Of a stretch of 64,000 nucleotides of DNA, positions 52,301 to 61,093 are shown one piece after another; within the stretch, counting starts at the first letter, position 1; each line of letters starts with the position of its first letter. The stretch is taken from the NCBI RefSeq assembly GCF_038396845.1, contig NZ_CP151587.1, positions 1,090,001 through 1,154,000 of the forward strand, read 5' to 3'. Position numbers and translations under genes: made by a program. The notes beneath the pieces are model-generated. The model saw only the letters and a list, made by a program, of their open reading frames with translations, was not told where the DNA came from and made no database searches. The DNA is from Gymnodinialimonas sp. 57CJ19 (GTDB taxonomy: Bacteria; Pseudomonadota; Alphaproteobacteria; Rhodobacterales; Rhodobacteraceae).

Positions 52301-52435
52301 CCGCACCTTAGTGGGAATCAGATGCGCATTTGATTCTTTATGATTACCTCGCAAGCCCGGCGCAGATTGCCCGGGCTTACGTTGTGAAAAAAGGGCCTGG
52401 TACGACGGGCTCGCAACGAAAAGGATATGCCACAC

Positions 52436-52804
52436 ATGGCACGTATTGCCGGGGTTAACATCCCCACCGCCAAGCGCGTACCGATCGCGCTGACCTATGT
52501 CACCGGAATTGGCCACACTTCTGCTGCCGCGATCTGCGAAGCAGTCGGTATCGACCCCACGCGCCGCGTGAACGAGCTGACCGACGCCGAAGTTCTTGCC
52601 ATCCGCGAGCACATCGACGCCAACTATGCCGTTGAAGGTGACCTGCGTCGTGAGACCCAGATGAACATCAAGCGTCTGATGGACCTCGGTTGCTACCGTG
52701 GCCTGCGTCACCGTCGTAACCTGCCCGTTCGCGGTCAGCGTACCCACACCAACGCTCGCACGCGCAAAGGCCCTGCAAAGGCCATTGCCGGCAAGAAGAA
52801 ATAA
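52436..52804 (+). CDS. rpsM: Ribosomal protein uS13
   Basis: A 122-residue head protein contacting P-site tRNA. The start [20 protein letters not shown] and the basic end [20 protein letters not shown] are conserved. The ATG at 52436 is used; a frame from 52427 adds MPH. rpsK follows after 15 bases. Confidence 0.98.
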   Translation: MARIAGVNIPTAKRVPIALTYVTGIGHTSAAAICEAVGIDPTRRVNELTDAEVLAIREHIDANYAVEGDLRRETQMNIKRLMDLGCYRGLRHRRNLPVRGQRTHTNARTRKGPAKAIAGKKK

Positions 52805-52819
52805 GGGAGGGCTGATAGC

Positions 52820-53209
52820 ATGGCTCGCGATCGTCGCCCCGCAAAGAAGAAGGTCTCCAAGAACATCGCCGCAGGCGTTGCTCATGTGAACTCTTCGTTC
52901 AACAATACCAAAATCTTGATCTCTGATGTTCAGGGCAACGCCATTTCCTGGTCGTCCGCCGGCACCATGGGTTTCAAAGGTTCCCGTAAATCTACGCCTT
53001 TTGCTGCCCAGATGGCCGCAGAAGACGCAGGCAAGAAAGCACAAGACCACGGCGTTCGTACGCTGGACGTTGAAGTGCAGGGCCCTGGCTCTGGCCGTGA
53101 AAGCGCGCTGCGTGCTCTGGCTGCTCTGGGTTTCCAGATCTCGTCCATCCGCGACGTGACGCCTATGGCCCACAACGGCTGCCGCCCTCCGAAGCGTCGC
53201 CGCGTCTAA
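52820..53209 (+). CDS. rpsK: Ribosomal protein uS11
   Basis: A 129-residue platform protein: [20 protein letters not shown] and the end [18 protein letters not shown], with the usual C-terminal basic tail. Confidence 0.98.
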   Translation: MARDRRPAKKKVSKNIAAGVAHVNSSFNNTKILISDVQGNAISWSSAGTMGFKGSRKSTPFAAQMAAEDAGKKAQDHGVRTLDVEVQGPGSGRESALRALAALGFQISSIRDVTPMAHNGCRPPKRRRV

Positions 53210-53318
53210 GCAATTTTCTCTACATCCCCCCGCGTCACTTCGGTGGCGTGGGGTGACGTCATTTTGATCCTCGAGCGTGTCCGGGACGGATCCCCCCGAC
53301 ACAAGAATGGAGGGACGT

Positions 53319-54335
53319 ATGATCCATAAAAATTGGCAAGAGCTTATCAAGCCCACTCAGCTGGTTGTTCAGCCGGGCAATGATCCTGCGCGCAAGGCAA
53401 CCGTGGTTGCAGAACCGCTGGAGCGTGGCTTCGGCCTGACGCTTGGCAACGCGCTGCGGCGTGTTCTGATGTCGTCGCTGCAAGGCGCGGCGATCACCAG
53501 CGTTCAAATCGACGGCGTCCTGCACGAGTTTTCCAGCGTCGCTGGCGTTCGTGAAGATGTTACCGACATTGTGCTGAACCTTAAGGGTGTTGCGATCCGT
53601 ATGGACGCAGAAGGCCCCAAGCGTGTGTCGATCTCTGCCAAGGGCCCTCGGGTCGTGACGGCAGGCGACATCTCTGAGTCCGCAGGTATCGAGGTTCTGA
53701 ACAAGGACCACGTGATCTGCCACCTCGACGACGGTGCCGATCTCTACATCGAGCTGACGGTTAACACCGGCAAAGGCTACGTGGCTGCTGACAAGAACCG
53801 CCCCGAAGACGCGCCCATCGGCCTGATACCGATTGATGCGATCTACTCGCCGGTCAAGAAAGTGTCCTACGACGTGCAACCGACCCGTGAAGGTCAGGTT
53901 CTCGACTATGACAAGCTGACGTTGAAGCTGGAAACCGACGGCTCCCTGAGTCCTGACGATGCCGTGGCCTACGCTGCGCGGATCATCCAGGACCAGCTGT
54001 CGATCTTCGTGAACTTCGATGAGCCCGAGTCCGCGACCCGTCAGGACGACGAAGACGATCTGGAATTCAACCCGCTTCTGCTGAAGAAGGTTGATGAACT
54101 GGAACTGTCTGTGCGTTCGGCCAACTGCCTGAAGAACGACAATATAGTGTATATTGGCGATCTCATCCAGAAGACCGAAGCCGAGATGCTGCGCACCCCG
54201 AACTTCGGCCGCAAATCCTTGAACGAGATCAAGGAAGTGCTGTCCGGCATGGGTCTGCACCTGGGCATGGATATCGTTGACTGGCCGCCCGACAACATTG
54301 AAGAGCTGGCCAAGAAGTACGAAGACAACTTCTGA
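53319..54335 (+). CDS. rpoA: RNA polymerase alpha subunit
   Basis: A 338-residue subunit. The N-terminal assembly domain has [20 protein letters not shown]; the C-terminal domain (about 250-330) has [18 protein letters not shown] and MGLHLGMDI for UP-element and activator contacts. A longer frame begins at 53277; the ATG at 53319 after GGAGGGA gives the standard length. Confidence 0.98.
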   Translation: MIHKNWQELIKPTQLVVQPGNDPARKATVVAEPLERGFGLTLGNALRRVLMSSLQGAAITSVQIDGVLHEFSSVAGVREDVTDIVLNLKGVAIRMDAEGPKRVSISAKGPRVVTAGDISESAGIEVLNKDHVICHLDDGADLYIELTVNTGKGYVAADKNRPEDAPIGLIPIDAIYSPVKKVSYDVQPTREGQVLDYDKLTLKLETDGSLSPDDAVAYAARIIQDQLSIFVNFDEPESATRQDDEDDLEFNPLLLKKVDELELSVRSANCLKNDNIVYIGDLIQKTEAEMLRTPNFGRKSLNEIKEVLSGMGLHLGMDIVDWPPDNIEELAKKYEDNF

Positions 54336-54345
54336 AGATAACTCC

Positions 54346-54361
54346 CCGGGCCAAGGCCCGG
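54346..54361. repeat. Single REP-like dyad between rpoA and rplQ
   Basis: CCGGGCCAAGGCCCGG (54346-54361), ten bases after the rpoA stop. It is the same core as at 17143 and 47955 but without the TCTAC tail. Confidence 0.75.
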
Positions 54362-54478
54362 GGGCCTCACGATCTGGCTAGCGGCCAAGCCCGCCGGCCC
54401 AAGGAGAGAGCCCCGCAACGCATGGGGTTCCAGACAAAGTAAAATCGCCCGTAGAGGGCACATTATTGGAGATAGACC

Positions 54479-54895
54479 ATGCGTCACGCCCGCGGATACC
54501 GCCGCCTGAACCGGACCCACGAACACCGCAAAGCGATGTTCTCGAACATGTGCGGCTCGCTCATCGAGCACGAACAAATCAAAACCACGCTGCCCAAGGC
54601 AAAAGAACTGCGTCCCATCATCGAAAAGATGATCACGCTTGCCAAACGCGGCGACCTGCACGCGCGCCGTCAGGCCGCATCGCAATTGAAGCAGGACAAG
54701 GACGTCGCCAAGCTGTTCGAAGTTCTCGGGCCTCGCTACGCCGAGCGTCAGGGTGGCTACGTACGCATCATGAAAGCGGGCTTCCGCTTCGGTGACATGG
54801 CGCCCATGGCGATCATCGAATTCGTGGACCGTGACGTGGATGCCAAAGGCGCCGCGGACCGTGCCCGTGTTGAAGCAGAGGCCGACGCGGAATAA
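54479..54895 (+). CDS. rplQ: Ribosomal protein bL17
   Basis: A 138-residue protein at the tunnel exit. The start [20 protein letters not shown] is conserved; the end carries an acidic, Ala-rich tail ([18 protein letters not shown]). It is the last gene of the alpha operon. Confidence 0.98.
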   Translation: MRHARGYRRLNRTHEHRKAMFSNMCGSLIEHEQIKTTLPKAKELRPIIEKMITLAKRGDLHARRQAASQLKQDKDVAKLFEVLGPRYAERQGGYVRIMKAGFRFGDMAPMAIIEFVDRDVDAKGAADRARVEAEADAE

Positions 54896-54923
54896 CGCGC
54901 CGCTCTTGCGACATCAAAATTTG

Positions 54924-54956
54924 GGCCCTTCGCGCGTGCGAGGGGCCTTTTTTTGT
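54924..54956 (+). terminator. Rho-independent terminator after rplQ
   Basis: GGCCCTTCGC/GCGAGGGGCC around GCGT at 54924-54947, followed by TTTTTTTT. Confidence 0.9.
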
Positions 54957-54962
54957 TGGCAG

Positions 54963-55127
54963 TCAGGGATCTGCTTGCGTTGCCTTGTGGGCAGCCGCAT
55001 CGGCCAGGCGCAACACTTCCGCCGGGGCCAACGGCGTTTCTCCCAGAAATTCCAGTAAATCTGTTCGCATCTCGGGAGGCAGCTCCATGAGACGCGCAAA
55101 AAGATCCGGTGCGATCCTCTTGTCCAT
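54963..55127 (-). CDS. 54-residue protein divergent from luxR
   Basis: A small acidic-helical protein (MDKRIAPDLFARLMELPPEM, then DLLEFLGETPLAPAEVLRLA), with a good AGGTGAG five bases before the ATG. The frame continues upstream but only the Met at 55127 has this site. No family is recognised. Its position back to back with a LuxR-type regulator over a shared palindrome suggests that both belong to one circuit, possibly as a modulator, which is inference. Confidence 0.45.
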   Translation of the reverse strand: MDKRIAPDLFARLMELPPEMRTDLLEFLGETPLAPAEVLRLADAAAHKATQADP

Positions 55128-55149
55128 ATGTCTCACCTGTTTGCTAAGC

Positions 55150-55164
55150 GGTTGATAATCAACC
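55150..55164. promoter_or_regulatory. Perfect palindrome GGTTGAT-A-ATCAACC
   Basis: A 15-bp dyad in the luxR/54-residue gene gap, just before a TTGACC (55165) that could serve as -35 of luxR with a -10 near 55187. It is a candidate operator for the LuxR protein or another regulator. Confidence 0.5.
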
Positions 55165-55218
55165 TTGACCACCTACCTAGCAACCTATCTAAATGGACAT
55201 GTCTAATTGGTGAGGTCC

Positions 55219-55830
55219 ATGACTAAAGCGCCGGTACTCGACTTGCTGCTGCACGAGTTGTCGCTAGCGGCACCTGCCGGTTTTGCCGTGGGCTTGCACA
55301 TACGCTACGTGTCGCCATTGATCATGGTGAACACCTACCCCGATATCTGGCAGGAGGTTTACACATCTAAACTCTACGGTCTGAGGGACCCGACGCTAGC
55401 CTGGGGGTTAAGCCATACGGGAACCCGTCGTTGGAGCCAGATCGGCCTGCCTGATCCCTTCGGGATTTTGCAAGAATCGGCTGAGTACGGCCTCAAATAC
55501 GGGATGATCGCCTCTATCGGACCGATGTCTTCACGCACCATCGCAGGGGCCAGCCGCGCAGACCGCGAGTTTGGCGACGACGAGATGGAGCTGATCTACC
55601 GGATCGTGCATCGCATGCACGATCTGTCGGAACCGCCTGCTCGACTAAGCAAAGCGCAAGCCGACGCCCTGAAATGCATCGCGGAGGGGGACCGCCATGC
55701 TGCTGCTGCCGCGAAGCTCGGTATATCCGAAAGCGCTTTCAAAGCGCGTCTGACGTCTGCTCGTCAAAAACTGATGGCTCGAACGACAGCAGAAGCTGTC
55801 CAACGGGCCAAGGAGTACGGATTGATTTGA
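55219..55830 (+). CDS. LuxR-family acyl-homoserine-lactone-responsive regulator
   Basis: A 203-residue transcription factor. The autoinducer-binding domain (1-135) keeps the ligand residues at the right spacing: Trp44 and Tyr48 in WQEVY, Asp57-Pro58 in LYGLRDPTL, then Trp72. The C-terminal HTH (143-195) has LSKAQADALKCIAEGD and the recognition helix around ISESAFKARLTSARQKL. ATG at 55219 after GGTGAGG is used; TTG at 55207 would precede that site. The luxI-type gene follows 81 bases on. Confidence 0.85.
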   Translation: MTKAPVLDLLLHELSLAAPAGFAVGLHIRYVSPLIMVNTYPDIWQEVYTSKLYGLRDPTLAWGLSHTGTRRWSQIGLPDPFGILQESAEYGLKYGMIASIGPMSSRTIAGASRADREFGDDEMELIYRIVHRMHDLSEPPARLSKAQADALKCIAEGDRHAAAAAKLGISESAFKARLTSARQKLMARTTAEAVQRAKEYGLI

Positions 55831-55911
55831 GAGGAAGGGCCGCAGCGCCCGCATGAAGGCCTTCTTGGCGATGTGATCACGTTGAACTGACTCACCTCAC
55901 AGGAGACTGCT

Positions 55912-56499
55912 ATGCAAATGACGACCCTCTCGTTCGAGAACTTCCACACCCACGGCCCCCTCTTTAGCAATATGCTCAAGGCGCGCCACCGCACCTTTAT
56001 CGAGGAAATGGGCTGGGAAATCCCCTCTGAAGGGAACATGGAATTCGACCAATACGACACCGCCCAAAGCCGATGGGTCTGTGTCCACGATGGCAGCCGA
56101 GTGCTCGCCGGTGTTCGCCTGACGCCCACCACGGCGTCTTGCGGTATCTACAGCTATATGGTCCGGGACGCGCAACGCGGCCTGCTCGATGCGATCCCCG
56201 CCAATCTTCTGGACGAAGATGCCCCAATCGCGCCCCACATCTGGGACGCCAACCGCCTGTTTGTGGCCGAAGGTGTCGAAACGGACATCCGCCGCGACGT
56301 GCAATTGTCCCTCATGGGCCATATGGTCCGCTCGGCCCGCGAACTGGGCGCCACAACGCTGCTCGGCCTCCTCCCCATCGGCATCCCGCGCCTCGGCCGC
56401 CGCCTCGGCATCGACATGGAGCCGGGCGGCCCAGTCATGAAAATCGGGGGCGTCGCGCATCGCTGCTACTTCGTCACCATGGCCTCCAAAATGCACTGA
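55912..56499 (+). CDS. LuxI-family acyl-homoserine-lactone synthase
   Basis: A 195-residue autoinducer synthase that joins an acyl chain to S-adenosylmethionine. Conserved residues are Arg25, Phe29 and Trp35 in ARHRTFIEEMGWEIP, Asp46 and Asp49 in EFDQYD, and Arg69 in GVRLTPT. At the place of the invariant Glu-x-x-Arg (ESR-type motif) it has Asp112 and Arg115 in IWDANRLFV, an unusual change. It starts after AGGAG and is paired with the LuxR upstream. Confidence 0.82.
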   Translation: MQMTTLSFENFHTHGPLFSNMLKARHRTFIEEMGWEIPSEGNMEFDQYDTAQSRWVCVHDGSRVLAGVRLTPTTASCGIYSYMVRDAQRGLLDAIPANLLDEDAPIAPHIWDANRLFVAEGVETDIRRDVQLSLMGHMVRSARELGATTLLGLLPIGIPRLGRRLGIDMEPGGPVMKIGGVAHRCYFVTMASKMH

Positions 56500-56507
56500 C
56501 CCTCCTC

Positions 56508-56538
56508 GAAGGGGCGGCGCCCGCTCTGTCGCCCCTTC
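56508..56538 (+). terminator. Hairpin after luxI
   Basis: GAAGGGGCG (56508-56516) pairs with CGCCCCTTC (56530-56538). There is no good T-run, so termination is uncertain. Confidence 0.4.
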
Positions 56539-56643
56539 ATCTTGGCCATACAACTCTCAGGGGGGCCGGGGGATGAAATCCCCCGCAAGATATCGCGCGC
56601 CGCAAGCGTTGTTCTCAAGCCCGATGAGGCATACGTTCCCCCC

Positions 56644-57954
56644 ATGGCTGATCTCTTCGACACAGGCGCAAAGGCTGCCGACACCCCCAAAGGCCCGCGC
56701 CCGCTTGCGGACCGGCTTCGTCCCGCGTCTCTGTCTGAGGTGATCGGGCAGCAACACCTTCTGGGCCCCGAGGGCTCGCTTCGGGTGATGCTGGACAGCG
56801 GTGCCTTGTCGTCGCTGATCTTCTGGGGTCCTCCCGGGGTTGGCAAAACCACCATCGCGCGGCTGTTGGCCGATGAAACCGCCCTGAACTTCGTCCAGAT
56901 CAGCGCCATCTTCACCGGTATGCCGGACCTGCGCAAAGTATTCGAGACCGCCAAGATCCGCCACGCCAACGGCCAGGGCACATTGCTTTTCGTCGACGAA
57001 ATCCACCGGTTCAACAAGGCGCAGCAAGACGGTTTCTTGCCCCATATGGAGGACGGCACGATCCTTCTGGTGGGGGCCACGACGGAAAACCCCTCGTTCG
57101 AGCTGAACGCCGCTGTGATGAGCCGATCTCAAGTGATGGTGCTGGAACGCCTCTCCGATGACGATCTGGAAGCGCTCCTGCAACGGGCCGAGACGGAACT
57201 GAACCGAAAACTGCCCCTTCTCCCCGATGCCCGCATTGCCCTGCGTGAAATGGCCGATGGCGACGGGCGGGCGATGCTGAACCTGGTGGAACAGGTCGCC
57301 TCCTGGGATGTGGCACCGCTCGATACCAAGGCGCTCGGCCAACGTCTGCAACGCCGCGCGGCGCAATACGACAAGTCGGGCGATGCCCATTACAACCTGA
57401 TCTCTGCCTTGCACAAATCGGTGCGCGGCTCGGACCCTGACGCCGCGCTCTATTGGTTCGCCCGGATGCTGGAGGGCGGTGAAGACCCCCGCTATCTGGC
57501 CCGGCGGCTGACGCGCATGGCTGTGGAAGACATCGCCTTGGCCGATCCGCAGGCCAACCGTGTCTGTCTGGACGCTTGGGAAACCTATGAGCGCCTCGGC
57601 TCGCCCGAAGGTGAATTGGCGCTGAGCCAAGCGGTCGTCTATCTGGCCCTCGCGCCCAAATCCAACGCGGCCTATGTGGCCTATAAAACGGCGCGCGCCA
57701 GTGCCAAGTCCACGGGCTCTGCGATGCCGCCCAAGAACATCCTGAACGCGCCCACCTCGATGATGAAGGAACAGGGGTACGGCAAGGGTTATGAATACGA
57801 CCACGACGCCGAAGATGGCTTCTCGGGCGCAAATTATTTCCCCGAAACGATGTCCCGCCCGAAGTTCTACGAACCCAAGGAACGCGGGTTCGAGCGGGAT
57901 CTGCGCAAACGCGTTGACTGGTTCGAAGGGCTGCGTGCCAAACGCAACCGCTAG
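56644..57954 (+). CDS. rarA: Replication-associated recombination ATPase RarA
   Basis: A 436-residue AAA+ clamp-loader-like protein that acts at stalled forks. Walker A is GPPGVGKTT, Walker B LLFVDEIHRFNKAQQ; the C-terminal part (about 270-435) holds the tetramerisation region. A longer frame begins at 56542; the ATG at 56644 starts the usual MADLFDTG. It precedes crcB after 87 bases. Confidence 0.95.
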   Translation: MADLFDTGAKAADTPKGPRPLADRLRPASLSEVIGQQHLLGPEGSLRVMLDSGALSSLIFWGPPGVGKTTIARLLADETALNFVQISAIFTGMPDLRKVFETAKIRHANGQGTLLFVDEIHRFNKAQQDGFLPHMEDGTILLVGATTENPSFELNAAVMSRSQVMVLERLSDDDLEALLQRAETELNRKLPLLPDARIALREMADGDGRAMLNLVEQVASWDVAPLDTKALGQRLQRRAAQYDKSGDAHYNLISALHKSVRGSDPDAALYWFARMLEGGEDPRYLARRLTRMAVEDIALADPQANRVCLDAWETYERLGSPEGELALSQAVVYLALAPKSNAAYVAYKTARASAKSTGSAMPPKNILNAPTSMMKEQGYGKGYEYDHDAEDGFSGANYFPETMSRPKFYEPKERGFERDLRKRVDWFEGLRAKRNR

Positions 57955-58041
57955 CCGCGGCGAGGACAGGCCTCGCCTGGAGGAGCCGTCCGGAGGCGCA
58001 ACACGTTGACAAATCCGCGCCGCAGGCGCACTCCCCGCCCT

Positions 58042-58419
58042 ATGATTACTGTCCTTCAAATTGCTCTCGGCGGTGCCATTGGCGCTGTACTGCGATACCT
58101 TACCGGTCTCGGAATGCTGCGTGTGTTCGGGCAAGGGGCGTTTCCGCTGCCGATCCTGACCGTAAACATCATCGGCTCGTTGTTGATGGGCGTCTTCGTG
58201 GTGGTCGCCGAGCACCGCGGCCTTACGCATCTGTCGCCTTTCGTCATGACCGGGTTGCTCGGTGGTTTCACGACGTTTTCGGCCTTCTCGCTGGAAACCG
58301 TGACGCTGTACGAGCGCGGCGATGTCGGCCAAGCGGCAACCTATGTGGCGCTATCGGTGGGGCTTTCCATCGCAGGATTAATGGCAGGCCTCTGGCTTGC
58401 CCGTGGGGTATTCGCATGA
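58042..58419 (+). CDS. crcB: Fluoride channel CrcB/Fluc
   Basis: A 125-residue dual-topology fluoride exporter with four helices. Conserved: GGAIGAVLRYLTGLGM, NIIGSLLMGVF, and GLLGGFTTFSAFSLET, including the Asn of helix 2 and the paired Phe residues that line the fluoride path. ATG 58042; a frame from 58006 adds a basic stretch. It overlaps the next gene by four bases. No fluoride riboswitch was recognised upstream. Confidence 0.92.
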   Translation: MITVLQIALGGAIGAVLRYLTGLGMLRVFGQGAFPLPILTVNIIGSLLMGVFVVVAEHRGLTHLSPFVMTGLLGGFTTFSAFSLETVTLYERGDVGQAATYVALSVGLSIAGLMAGLWLARGVFA

Positions 58420-59480
58420 GTGGTGTTCAAACACTGGAAGTCGGGCCGGACGATGGCGATCAGCGGCTGGATCGCTGGTTCCGTCGCATCTTCCCCCACG
58501 TCCCCCAAGGCCGGATTGAAAAGATGTGCCGCAAGGGCGAAATCCGCGTCGATGGTGGCCGGGTGAAATCCAACACGCGCTTGGAAGTCGGACAGATGGT
58601 GCGCATTCCGCCGCTGCCTGATGCTGCCGATCCCAAGGCCGACCCCGCGACTTGGGTGAACCGCGAAAGCCGCATCAGCGACGCCGATGCCGAGATGATC
58701 CAAAAGGCCGTCATCTACCGCGATGACCATATCATTGCGATCAACAAGCCTGCGGGCCTGCCGACCCAAGGTGGCACCGGCCAAACGCGCCATGTGGATG
58801 GCTTGGCCGAGGCGCTTAAATTCGGGTTCGAGGACAAGCCGCGGCTTGTGCATCGGCTCGACAAAGACACCTCTGGCGTCTTGTTGATGGCGCGGACGCG
58901 AATGGGGGCCAAAGCGCTGACCGATGCGTTCCGCCTGCGCTCTACCCGCAAGATCTATTGGGCCGCCGTCGCGGGCAGCCCTCTGCCACGTATGGGCACG
59001 ATCAAGCTCGGTCTCGTGAAAGCCCCCGGCCACGGTCGCGGCGGCGAGAACGAGAAGATGCGTGCCGTTCCCGTGCACGAAATTCCCCATACCGAGGGCG
59101 CCAAACGGGCCGAGACGGATTACGCCGTCATGTCCAACCTTGCGGGCCGTGTGTGTTGGTGCGCCTTGGTGCCGATCACCGGACGTACGCACCAGCTACG
59201 CGCCCATATGGCCGAGATCGGGCATCCGATTATCGGCGACGGTAAATACGGCGGCAGCGGGCAGGAAAACCTTGGCGATGGCTGGGGCGCACAACTGGGC
59301 GGCGACATCAGCCGCAAGCTGCACTTGCACGCGCGATCCTTGTCGTTCCGCCACCCGATGACAAACGCCCAGATCAATCTGGTAGCCCCCCTGTCGTCAC
59401 ATATGGCAAAAACCTGGGAGACCCTTGGTTGGGACCCGCGCGACGTGCCGGCTGATCCGTTTGAGGATGACGAATTTTGA
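58416..59480 (+). CDS. rluC: Ribosomal large-subunit pseudouridine synthase, RluC/RluD family
   Basis: A 354-residue enzyme. The S4 domain covers about 10-75 (DQRLDRWFRRIFPHVPQGRI), and the catalytic motif is HRLDKDTSGVLL, with the nucleophilic Asp. The C-terminal block HLHARSLSFRHPM is typical. RluC modifies 23S rRNA positions 955, 2504 and 2580 in E. coli, while RluD acts on 1911-1917; residues here do not settle which. Coupled to crcB and the HAD gene (ATGA overlap). Confidence 0.88.
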   Translation: MSGVQTLEVGPDDGDQRLDRWFRRIFPHVPQGRIEKMCRKGEIRVDGGRVKSNTRLEVGQMVRIPPLPDAADPKADPATWVNRESRISDADAEMIQKAVIYRDDHIIAINKPAGLPTQGGTGQTRHVDGLAEALKFGFEDKPRLVHRLDKDTSGVLLMARTRMGAKALTDAFRLRSTRKIYWAAVAGSPLPRMGTIKLGLVKAPGHGRGGENEKMRAVPVHEIPHTEGAKRAETDYAVMSNLAGRVCWCALVPITGRTHQLRAHMAEIGHPIIGDGKYGGSGQENLGDGWGAQLGGDISRKLHLHARSLSFRHPMTNAQINLVAPLSSHMAKTWETLGWDPRDVPADPFEDDEF

Positions 59481-60148
59481 CTTTGAAGCTGGTGATATTC
59501 GACGTCGATGGCACGCTGGTCGATAGCCAAGGCCACATCATCGCCTCGATGGATGGGGCGTTTGCGGCCCATGGGTTGCCCTCTCCGGGGCGCGAGGCGA
59601 TCTTGTCCATCGTCGGCCTGTCCCTGCCCGAAGCCTTCGTGCAACTGGTCCCCCACCACACGGACAAACGCGAAAGCCTGACGCAGGCCTATAAGGATAC
59701 ATTCGTCGATCTTCGGGCGTCCGGCAAAGCAGACTCGCCGCTTTATCCCGGCGCAGAGGCCGTCTTGGCGGGGCTGTCGCAGCAAGATGATGTGTTGCTC
59801 GGGGTGGCGACGGGTAAATCCCGGCGGGGTTTGGACCATCTGATCGAAGCGAATGGCTGGGAAAAGACATTCCAGACGCTTCAAGTGGCCGATCATCATC
59901 CCTCCAAGCCGCACCCGTCCATGGTGCAGACGTGCCTGGCCGAGACCGGGGTAGAAGCGGGCAGCGCGATCATGGTGGGCGATACCAGTTATGACATGGA
60001 AATGGCGCGCAGCGCGGGGGTGCGCGGACTTGGGGTCGGCTGGGGTTACCACGCCGATGACGCTTTGACCGGGGCGGGCGCGGTTCAAATCCTGCGCGAT
60101 TTCGCCGAGATGCCGACAGCCCTTACAGCCTTGTGGGAGGTCCAATGA
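59477..60148 (+). CDS. HAD-IA family hydrolase (phosphatase)
   Basis: A 223-residue phosphatase. It has the motif I DVDGTLVDS with nucleophilic Asp, motif II GVATGKSRRG, and motif IV GDTSYDMEMARSAG. It belongs to the phosphoglycolate phosphatase-like group; the natural substrate is unknown. The start is a TTG at 59477 overlapping the rluC stop by four bases; a second TTG is at 59483. Confidence 0.85.
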   Translation: MTLKLVIFDVDGTLVDSQGHIIASMDGAFAAHGLPSPGREAILSIVGLSLPEAFVQLVPHHTDKRESLTQAYKDTFVDLRASGKADSPLYPGAEAVLAGLSQQDDVLLGVATGKSRRGLDHLIEANGWEKTFQTLQVADHHPSKPHPSMVQTCLAETGVEAGSAIMVGDTSYDMEMARSAGVRGLGVGWGYHADDALTGAGAVQILRDFAEMPTALTALWEVQ

Positions 60149-60858
60149 CCGAGTGGAAAGCCAAACGGTTCTGGAAAACGGCCAGTGTTGCCGAAGTGGA
60201 GGGCGGCTTCCGCGTCTTGTTGGATGGGCGCGGTGTCAACACGCCGGGCAAACAGCCCTTGATCATGCCCACCCGGGCCATGGCCGAGGCCGTCGCCGCA
60301 GAGTGGGACGCGCAGGAAGAAGAGATTCGGCCCCTGACCATGCCCCATACCAGATCGGCCAATTCCGCCATTGAACGGGTCACACCACAGCTTGAAGCGG
60401 TGTCGGAGATGCTGCTGGGATACGCGGACACCGATTTATTATGCTATCGGGCCGAGGGGCCGGAGGCGTTAACGCAACGTCAAGCAGCAGCATGGGATCC
60501 GGTTCTGGATTGGGCGGCAGAGGAATTTGGCGCCCGGCTGGAGCTTCGCACCGGGGTTATGTGGGTCAGCCAGCCTGACGCATCTATTGCCGCTTTGGCC
60601 AAGCCATTGCGTGCGGTCGCGCCCTTTCCGATGACCGCGCTTCACGATCTGGTGACGCTGTCGGGGTCGCTCGTGTTGGGCCTCGCCGTCGCTCACAGGC
60701 ACATATCTGCCAAGGAAGCTTGGCGTTTGAGCCGAATCGATGAGACGTGGCAGATGGAGCAATGGGGCGCTGACGAGGAAGCAGAAGAGGCGGCGGCGAT
60801 AAAAGAGGCGCAGTTTTTACACGCGGATAGTTTTTGGAAATTCTGTCAGCCCAACTAG
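60145..60858 (+). CDS. ATP12-family ATP synthase F1 assembly chaperone
   Basis: A 237-residue protein. ATP12 holds the F1 alpha subunit before assembly in mitochondria and alphaproteobacteria. Conserved stretches are AKRFWKTASVAEVEGGFRVL, LLDGRGVNTPGKQPL, AEAVAAEWDAQEEEI and LCYRAEGPEALTQRQ. The ATG overlaps the HAD stop by four bases, so all four genes from crcB form one operon. Confidence 0.9.
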   Translation: MTEWKAKRFWKTASVAEVEGGFRVLLDGRGVNTPGKQPLIMPTRAMAEAVAAEWDAQEEEIRPLTMPHTRSANSAIERVTPQLEAVSEMLLGYADTDLLCYRAEGPEALTQRQAAAWDPVLDWAAEEFGARLELRTGVMWVSQPDASIAALAKPLRAVAPFPMTALHDLVTLSGSLVLGLAVAHRHISAKEAWRLSRIDETWQMEQWGADEEAEEAAAIKEAQFLHADSFWKFCQPN

Positions 60859-61093
60859 CAGCAAGACGGCAACTGCCCGCTGCCATTGCCCGATTCGAAG
60901 GCAGTCGCTGAACGGATCGGCGAAAACGATGCGTTTCCTCCCCTTCTTCAGGTCGTCTTGCCCTTGACCTTATGCCCCGGATTTGCCCAATTTGGCTCAT
61001 GCGGAGGTACAACAGGCCTCCGTGGCATATGCCAATACTCGTCGGGACACACAAAGATGATCCGGACGGGCGGTTCCACAGGAAGAGGTAAAC

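Noticed and set aside
58000..58041. Fluoride riboswitch before crcB
   Set aside because: The 87-base gap after rarA has no recognisable conserved riboswitch core.
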